This document shows positions 23,451-64,000 of a stretch of DNA of 64,000 nt, piece after piece. The stretch is from Hoplostethus atlanticus. Taxonomy: Eukaryota > Chordata > Actinopteri > Trachichthyiformes > Trachichthyidae. A program made the translations under genes and the position numbers. Positions within the stretch are counted from its first letter, which is position 1. Each line of letters opens with the position of its first letter. The notes beneath the pieces were generated by a model that made no database searches, was not told the DNA's origin, and saw only the letters and a program-made list of their open reading frames with translations. The DNA lies in the NCBI GenBank assembly GCA_034670405.1, contig JAXDDX010000024.1, forward strand, positions 1,447,501-1,511,500, read 5' to 3'.

Positions 23451-25084
23451 CGTTTTCATCATTTTTATGGACATCCATATAATGTAACATATGCATCTTC
23501 CTATTGTACAATTAACTCATACACCCCCAGTAAATGGAATTTCTTCTTTTGTTAAGAGTTGATTGCAAGTGACCGCCAAGCAGGAGCCAATATGTATGAC
23601 TGCTTGGATAATACGTCCATCATCTGTGTTCTGCCATATGTATTGCTCTCACTTGCCCAGTAGCCAGTACAGCTCTTTCATTTGCTTTTGGTTCAGGGTC
23701 GATATGTATTGGCACTTTTTTGTATTGTTTTTTTTGGCCCTGCAAGTTTGGGACCTGAGTTTGACTGTGGTCCTGGTCACTGATGTGATGGCAACTTAAA
23801 AGGTGGGTGAACTATGATCTCCAGTTGGTGACAAAGATATTGATATATATACCACCAATATAAACAAAAAAAAGATCCTCACAACTGTATGTGTTTCTTG
23901 TATATAAATGAATTTATGTTACAAAAGGTTCTACTAAAAATTAAACTAGGTGAGAAAGCGTTTAGGAGTGTTTGCCTACTGGTCCTGGTGATCCACTTGC
24001 TGAAGTGGACTTTATACTGATTTACTGAGTGGCAATTTTCCAAGCAGTCTAGATGAGAAGAAAACCAAGTGACATGCTGGTCATTAACTTGCCAGTGTCA
24101 CTGTGTTCATTAGTTTCAACACTGACAGAGAGAAATAAGGAACGGAGATGTTGTCCTTCTCATCCATAACTGTCTTCACTTGACACCTGGCCTCTCGTCT
24201 AAATGAACAAGGAGCACAATGAGCTTTTCATTATCATACTGTGTCCCCGCTTCCCTTCCATCATACTATCAGACCTGCTGCTCCTTCTCTTCTCCAGGTT
24301 TCCTCCCTGATCCTCCCTCAGGCCCAGATGACGACATCTTCTCCTGCCTGGGTCAGGGTGCATCCTCCTGCCACCGGGCCCCTCCATGCAGTTCTGTGCG
24401 CCCCTCCCAGAGCTTCACCATGCTGTGCAGACACCTGCTGCCCAAGTTGCTGCTACCTGCCAGGGAGAGTCAGGCAGGACAGGGTAGGCTGAGCGTGCAT
24501 GCCTGCCCCTCACACATGTAATATACACACTGTAATAATATACAGCATACCTGTTGCTGGTAGGGATGCTCCAATTGGGCAGCAAGTTGGCCTAGTGGTT
24601 GAGGCAACTACCCGGGTTCAAACTCTCACATCAGCAAACATCTGACCTGCTGAAAGGTCGTTGAGCAAGTCACTGAATTCCTACCAGCTCCAAGATGCTG
24701 TCCAGTTGCTGAGCCACACTCAGATTTCAGTCAAATAAGAGAATTTTTCTAGAGGCAAATTTCCATTTTGGTGCTCCATCAGCCAAAAGCGCAATAGTGG
24801 TCTTGCTATTGCAGTTTTTTTGTTGTTCATCTTAACTTCTATTGGTCTTTATAACCAATGTGTGTACTGAATTTCTATCATTCTCATCAGAGTTTGGTAC
24901 CGCAGCAGGCCGTCTTGCTAGCAACGTGACTCTGCTGCTGCGGATGTGTGCTGACCCAAGTCAGCCTGACTGGAGGATACATTGGGCAGTTCAGGCTCTC
25001 AAGGACAGTCTGAGACCACTGAGGCCCTGTAGCCAACACTTTGCCTACAGGTATCCTGAGTGCCGCTACGACCAGCGATACTGA
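17915..25084 (+). CDS. dipk2b: Divergent protein kinase domain 2B (whole gene, six coding exons)
   Basis: Coding exons 17915-18138, 20887-21151, 21707-21880, 22010-22298, 24298-24483 and 24891-25084 join in phase to 1,332 nt, or 443 aa (the human protein is close to 433 aa). The product belongs to the DIPK2/FAM69-related family of secretory-pathway, kinase-like proteins, and its substrate is not established. Residues about 17-33 form a hydrophobic signal or anchor segment. The family signature [19 protein letters not shown] follows at the end of exon 1, and exon 3 carries the conserved [20 protein letters not shown] block. The C-terminus [14 protein letters not shown] matches the family end. 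Potential N-glycosylation sites include NLT, NAST and NVT. The ATG has a good context (CACCATG) and an in-frame TGA lies upstream at 17,897. The gene is convergent with kdm6a, as in human. Confidence 0.95.
18139..20886 (+). other. dipk2b intron 1
   Basis: This 2.7-kb intron has donor GTGAGT and acceptor CTCCTAG. Most of its centre is a decayed L2-like LINE (18,680-20,585), annotated separately. Confidence 0.85.
18680..20585 (+). mobile_element. Decayed L2/CR1-type LINE
   Basis: Translated fragments in shifting frames follow the order of a non-LTR retrotransposon ORF2. An endonuclease-like '[10 protein letters not shown]'-region remnant containing GDFN-type coding sequence lies near 18,690. 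The reverse-transcriptase 'VLQGSILG' box (PQGSILGP type) is near 19,580. The catalytic YADD codons sit at 19,671-19,682, followed by a [16 protein letters not shown] block at about 19,745-19,795, and a terminal LQLVQNAA plus [11 protein letters not shown] region at about 20,060-20,140. A GAAGCACTTTTGAAGAAAAG-like 3' end and a TTATTG-type tail follow near 20,525-20,585. Many stops and frame changes show it is dead. The clade is assigned by the RT motif style only. Confidence 0.75.
20887..21151 (+). CDS. dipk2b: dipk2b coding exon 2
   Basis: 265 nt, opening after CTCCTAG and ending ATGGTTCAG before GTATGG. It encodes the FDWW-containing segment, an NLT sequon and the [15 protein letters not shown] block that matches the family. 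Phase closes exactly at residue 163. Confidence 0.9.
21340..21545. repeat. Dispersed repeat copy A (in dipk2b intron 2)
   Basis: About 115 bp from 21,355 closely resembles 54,610-54,725, including CTCAGCCATGGTGGCTAT-like text in copy B and its counterpart here, and both copies later share a 'ATTACTACTTTAAATAT'-like stretch. It is an unidentified fish repeat present twice in the window. Confidence 0.6.
21707..21880 (+). CDS. dipk2b: dipk2b coding exon 3
   Basis: 174 nt (58 codons, phase 0 on both sides) between CTCCTCAG and GTAGCC. It encodes the most conserved block of the protein, from [20 protein letters not shown] to [11 protein letters not shown]. Confidence 0.95.
22010..22298 (+). CDS. 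dipk2b: dipk2b coding exon 4
   Basis: 289 nt between TTACCCAG and GTGAGA. It starts [13 protein letters not shown], matching the family FPGAEGWPLPKY region, and carries [20 protein letters not shown], the degenerate kinase C-lobe segment (FGVF.NGHLFI.DAS in relatives). Confidence 0.95.
22299..24297 (+). other. dipk2b intron 4
   Basis: About 2.0 kb with no exon seen. It contains a GT microsatellite at about 23,414-23,447. Open frames within it show no family features. Confidence 0.8.
24298..24483 (+). CDS. dipk2b: dipk2b coding exon 5
   Basis: 186 nt between TCTCCAG and GTAGGC, entered and left in phase 1. It encodes [11 protein letters not shown] and [13 protein letters not shown], matching the NKDIFSCL and VCQKLLPRLL blocks of relatives. 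Confidence 0.93.
24575..24735 (+). repeat. tRNA-derived SINE, degraded
   Basis: An internal RNA polymerase III A box TGGCCTAGTGG (24588-24598) and B box GGTTCAAACTC (24615-24625) are followed by the common fish SINE text 'gagcaagtcactgaa'. It lies in dipk2b intron 5. Confidence 0.75.
24891..25084 (+). CDS. dipk2b: dipk2b coding exon 6 (last)
   Basis: 194 nt after CTCATCAG. It encodes the C-terminal family end ([26 protein letters not shown]) and the stop TGA at 25082-25084. Confidence 0.95.
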
Positions 25085-25282
25085 GCCATACGCGGAGAGC
25101 ATAAACTACAGTACCAACAACGCATCTGTACTTCCTGGAAATGGTGGAACAAGGCTAAGAGACACTGCAGGACTGCCAAAATCAAAACACCTACCAATGA
25201 CTGACTGGGCATCACATAACGATTATAATAAAGGATGTAGAACAAATAAAAATCAACAATAACCACAACAGACAAAGATGTA

Positions 25283-25288
25283 AATAAA
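25283..25288 (+). terminator. Candidate dipk2b poly(A) signal
   Basis: AATAAA about 200 nt after the dipk2b stop, one of four hexamers in 100 bp (others at 25227, 25245 and 25329). Which is used cannot be told from sequence. Confidence 0.5.
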
Positions 25289-25375
25289 GACATTTTTTGT
25301 TTATTGACGCATAAAACATCCTTCAAACAATAAAACATTTCAAGGAAGGTCTCTGTACAATGCTTACTAAGCAGT

Positions 25376-25381
25376 TTTATT
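25376..25381 (-). terminator. Candidate kdm6a poly(A) signal
   Basis: Reads AATAAA on the minus strand, about 920 nt after the kdm6a stop. A second hexamer is at 25300-25305. Use of either would bring the kdm6a 3' end to within, or past, the dipk2b poly(A) region. Confidence 0.4.
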
Positions 25382-25844
25382 TATATAGAAAACGTATGAG
25401 GGGCCATGCTTAAAATGACAAGGCTCCTTCAAATTTAATGGCAGGTACTCTGGAAAAAAAATTACAGCATTCCATCAACAAATATTTTCAAGCAATAAAT
25501 ATGCATTTATAAATAGTGTAAATTTACATCAAAATTAGAAAAAAAAAAAACACAAATTAAAAGTTTACTCTTGTCTATGTGCAACCCATTTTCTCTGTGA
25601 CTTGGCTGTTGTTTCTCTCTAAATGATTTCCTTTTTCACCCAAGAAACCAAAACCTCAGCGTGGTTCCAAGAAAACAAAATTAAACATTAAACTGATTTT
25701 TAAAAAAGGGAGGTGGGGGGGGGGGGGTGTTGCAATCAACATGTCACTCAACTCTTCACATTACAAAACAGTTTTTCTTGTTTTCCTGATCAAGGAGACT
25801 ATCTATCTAACATACAAAGACCAGCTATGCTAGTTACTTATCTT

Positions 25845-25875
25845 GGGGGTGGGGGGGGGGGGGGTGGGGGGGGGC
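25845..25875. repeat. Poly-G tract with G-quadruplex potential
   Basis: Runs of G broken by single T and C bases on the + strand, with a second G14-class run at about 25713-25727. It lies in the kdm6a 3' UTR, where the transcript would be C-rich. Confidence 0.85.
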
Positions 25876-26300
25876 GAACAAAACTCTTGTGTCAACCCAC
25901 AAACAGAATACAAAAATGAAAAAAGAAAATTATCAAGTCAGTAGTCTTTGTGTGATGTTGTTGCCAGTTGTAACATAATATATACAAAACATGTTTTCAT
26001 CATTTTTTGTGGAGTTTTGTGTGTTTTCTAGAGAAGTCCAGCTGGGCCAGCAGTAGAACAGTCTGGTCATGATGACAGGAGATGCTGCCATCCCCCTCCA
26101 GTCCACTGGGGGGAGGCACACCACTCTGGGCAGGTTGCATAGACGCACAGCTTTCACACAGCTGCCTTTTGGGATAGCTACAGAGCGCAGTTGGAGGACT
26201 GCCAGCTTACTTCCTGAATATCAGAAAAAAGGGGTTTCGAGAGGGTTTCCGATAAGTCCATTACGATTCTAAGTGTCCTCAGAACAACATAATGTTACCA

Positions 26301-61404
<35,104 letters not shown>

Positions 61405-61950
61405 GGAAAGGAAACGAGGAAACCAACGGGGCCGAGCAACTCCGCCGAAATGCAATAACAACGAAAGTGCAGCACCTTATCCAGGACTAAAACGGGGCGT
61501 AGCGTAAATGTTGCCAAATCCTCAAGGAAATGATCCCATCAAGTTATCTTCCACACACCTCATTGTACATCAAAACACAGCGTGTATTCCAGTGACAAAT
61601 TATGCATGAAGTTGATGTAATGTTGGGTTTCACGATAGGGTGTTATTTCATAATATCGCAAACTTCCCCAACCATCAGCTCAAAGTTGTTGTAATTGTGT
61701 CACATAGGCAAACGCACGCCGCCACCGTCGGCACGCCCTCTGGTCACCCTAGCCAATCAGCGTCCAGCGTGTGTAGTCACATGGTTGACTTGTCTTGGGG
61801 TGTCTCTCGCACCTGCATGGACGCGCGCACGTACACACCAATGGAAGATATCAAGACCCGCCTCAAGTCTTCCGATTGGTTCCTCGCGCTATATTATGAT
61901 TACGTAACCGCGCTTTGAAGTACTCTATTGGTGAAAATAACTGTCTTTTT
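61405..61950 (-). promoter_or_regulatory. kdm6a 5' UTR and promoter region
   Basis: CpG-dense sequence extends from exon 1 to about 61,910. CCAAT boxes occur in both orientations (about 61,752, 61,838, 61,872 and 61,925) and there is no TATA box close to the start, which fits a CpG-island housekeeping promoter. Confidence 0.6.
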
Positions 61951-63740
61951 GCTGTGTTTGTCTATGGGGGGCTGTCAAGGATGCTACAATGTTGCAACAT
62001 AGTAATCACACTTTTTGTTGCATTTGTTCACAATTTATCTACACGATGTGTGGCCCTACAGATCTCTGTTTAAGACCATAGGCTATCTGAACAGCATCAT
62101 TTCTTAACAGCCTTGCTATTTTGTTATATTTTATTCCTTATTCTTCTTGTTTGGTTTACATTCCACTACTCAAATCTGTTTTATTATAAAGCTACATACT
62201 GTATTATCAAGAGATTTCTGCACTCTGCTTCTTATACATGAGCAAATCTCTATGGATGATTTTATGATTGATCTGCGTTACACTATTAATTTCCATTGTA
62301 TTAGCATACATTTTCTATTCAGTAAAGTAAGATGTTGGCTCGGTGGAAGAGGGCAGTGATCCGTTGTTCAAGGCTGATTCTTCAAACATGGAGGGAGGCT
62401 ATTTCATATGGTACACTAGAGGTCACTTTCTAGTTTGATTGGAGTACCACAAACCCTGCTGGCAAAAATTGCTGGGCTGTAAATCTGTCATCACTGTCAG
62501 AACATCAGAGATTGATGGAAAACTGTCATCCTGCCTGCACAGGAGGGGATGAATTATGGGACATAAAAAGGAACAAATCAAGTTCCAGACCTAATTGAAT
62601 AAGCACAACAAGGTGGTCATCACAGCAAGTTTAAGACAGGACATTTAGCTCTGCAGTACCCCCAGAATGATTTACATTCTAGTTAAGGAAAAATTAGAAA
62701 TGCTGTAAAATACTTAATACAAGTAATGATTTCTTAAAAATACCTCTGGTCCTTGAATTCTATTAGTCACTCTCACTATATCAAAGTACTCAGAACAGGA
62801 ACAGAAACTAAAAAAAATAAGAAATGCTAACTGAAATACAAATGGACCATATTAAGGTTTAAAAGAGCATCTCAAAGGAATATATTAAGTTTTTTGACCT
62901 ATAGTATGATAGTAGCTGGGTATATAAGTATACACTATTCCATATCAATATACTATTCACTAGCAGTGTTACTCAGTGTTACTGCAGTTGGAGGAGTTCA
63001 GTAATCCATTTCATAATTGTGGCTACATCATAGTAAATATAATAAAGAAGTTTAAATATTTTTTCAACAATATTTTACTTATAAGAATTTTAAAAGTACT
63101 GTATGTTGTTTTAGGATTGTGCCACTCATCCAACATTGTTTGCCCTCTCTACGTATTTCTCTCTCACTTTACTAAGATTGTCTCTTGCCTATTATGTTAA
63201 AATGTTAATATTGTTGTTTTGCATGTAACTGAAGCTGGTCTGTCTTGGCCGGGTTGCAAAAGACATTCTTGATCTCACCTGTACTCCTAGCTGGGTCATA
63301 CTTGTTGCATTTATATGAAAGTGGAAGTTCACCAAAACAGAAAGACTAATTTCAATATTTTCCCCAAAATTTGTGAAAATATTGGCACCACATTATATTG
63401 CAGATTGTTTAACATACCATGTGCAAAAGCATAGCCTACAGACAAAGCTCTACTAACTATTCCCAAGATAGTTATTTATATAAATATGTGTAATATATAA
63501 GAGTTGTCAAAGCTTTATTGTAGTCTATATATCTAATTTGTAGATAAGCTTCATTGTAACTGTTTGGAAAGTGCTTTACAAAACTATTATTATTATCATA
63601 TAACTGTTCTTGTTGGTGTGTGCCGTGTGTATTCGGGTGATATTTCTTCAAATAGTCAAACCGTCTCGTCTTAACTTTGACTCACAAAGTATGCAAATGA
63701 CGCCGGGCGTGCAGCGCAGGACAGACCAGCCTACTCCAAA
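61951..63740. other. Divergent intergenic interval
   Basis: Separates the kdm6a start from the next gene. AT-rich, with a repeat tail at about 63,545-63,600 and no coding feature. An octamer ATGCAAAT lies at 63691-63698, just upstream of the next start. Confidence 0.6.
63545..63600 (+). repeat. LINE/SINE 3' tail remnant
   Basis: 'ggaaagtgctttacaaaa' followed by an ATT-trinucleotide tail is the usual 3' end of fish L2-like elements. Confidence 0.5.
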
Positions 63741-63759
63741 ATGGCGAACCGCGAGAAGG
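63741..63759 (+). CDS. fundc1: Probable first coding exon of fundc1
   Basis: ATGGCGAACCGCGAGAAGG precedes the donor GTAAGT, giving MANREK plus one base (phase 1). It sits in a locally CpG-containing promoter, divergent from kdm6a. In human, FUNDC1 lies on that side of KDM6A and its first exon is also a short MATRN-type peptide ending in phase 1 before the acidic DYESDDDSYEV segment. FUNDC1 is a mitochondrial outer-membrane mitophagy receptor. The rest of the gene lies outside the window, so the name rests on synteny and exon shape. Confidence 0.45.
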
Positions 63760-64000
63760 GTAAGTACAAAACCTAATAACATTATCTATTTGGGGCTGTT
63801 TACGACGAATGTAGATCCGAATCACACATCATTTTCTAACAACTAACCTATATTTAGGTATGGTTAAAAAGTCTCTTTCCGTTCATGCGGAAACCCTCTG
63901 CGTAGGTTTAGTTTCTCTTTTATAGCTTAGCGGTACTTGTGTGATCATGCTAACTTATGTCTATTAACTTAGGCCTCCTAAGCTTAGTTACAGATAACAA

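Larger units (their letters stand above)
25085..26300. other. Convergent 3' UTR interval (dipk2b + / kdm6a -)
   Basis: The stop codons of the two genes are 1.2 kb apart and face each other. AATAAA signals for dipk2b lie at 25227-25232, 25245-25250, 25283-25288 and 25329-25334. Signals for kdm6a (TTTATT on +) lie at 25300-25305 and 25376-25381. The interval also has two poly-G tracts. No third gene is visible. Confidence 0.7.

Noticed and set aside
61405-61461. Possible 19-residue upstream extension of KDM6A
   Set aside because: The extended frame has no ATG (its first codon would be TTG), and the known N-terminus MKSCGVSL begins at 61404.

Overview
This is vertebrate, almost certainly teleost, chromosomal DNA. 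It has spliced genes with GT-AG introns, very many CA/GT microsatellites, tRNA-derived SINEs and a decayed L2-like LINE of the kind common in fish. No prokaryotic, organellar or viral genes were seen.

Layout. (1) 1-17,914: about 18 kb upstream of the first gene. It has no convincing coding gene and holds microsatellites, a fish-type repeat tail, a perfect 24-bp hairpin and a CpG-rich block with a TATA box at 15.7-16.0 kb. (2) 17,915-25,084, + strand: six coding exons of dipk2b (divergent protein kinase domain 2B, formerly CXorf36/DIA1R), 443 aa. (3) 25,085-26,300: a tail-to-tail interval where the 3' ends of dipk2b and kdm6a appear to meet or overlap. (4) 26,301-61,404, - strand: a complete kdm6a (UTX, H3K27me2/3 demethylase) in 30 coding exons covering the TPR half, the nuclear-localisation exon, the long Ser/Pro-rich exon, the JmjC domain and the C-terminal zinc domain. 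(5) 61,405-63,740: a divergent promoter interval, then at 63,741 a short first exon (MANREK) on the + strand that by position, phase and synteny is probably fundc1.

The order fundc1 - kdm6a - dipk2b matches the human Xp11.3 neighbourhood, allowing for orientation. The three genes share no pathway that the sequence shows: KDM6A is a nuclear chromatin enzyme, DIPK2B a secretory-pathway kinase-like protein and FUNDC1 a mitochondrial outer-membrane mitophagy receptor.

Most interesting points: a one-base frame break in the large kdm6a exon at a six-G tract (32,160-32,165), probably an assembly or sequencing error but possibly real; a candidate in-frame 42-nt cassette exon in the TPR region (44,833-44,874); the overlapping 3' ends; a perfect hairpin at 8.3 kb; and several repeat structures (a dispersed repeat pair with a nested LINE end, two tRNA-like repeat copies in kdm6a intron 13, two small elements with terminal inverted repeats and a BED-finger transposon remnant). 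Exon borders were set by eye from splice sites, reading phase and remembered family sequence. No alignment or search was run.
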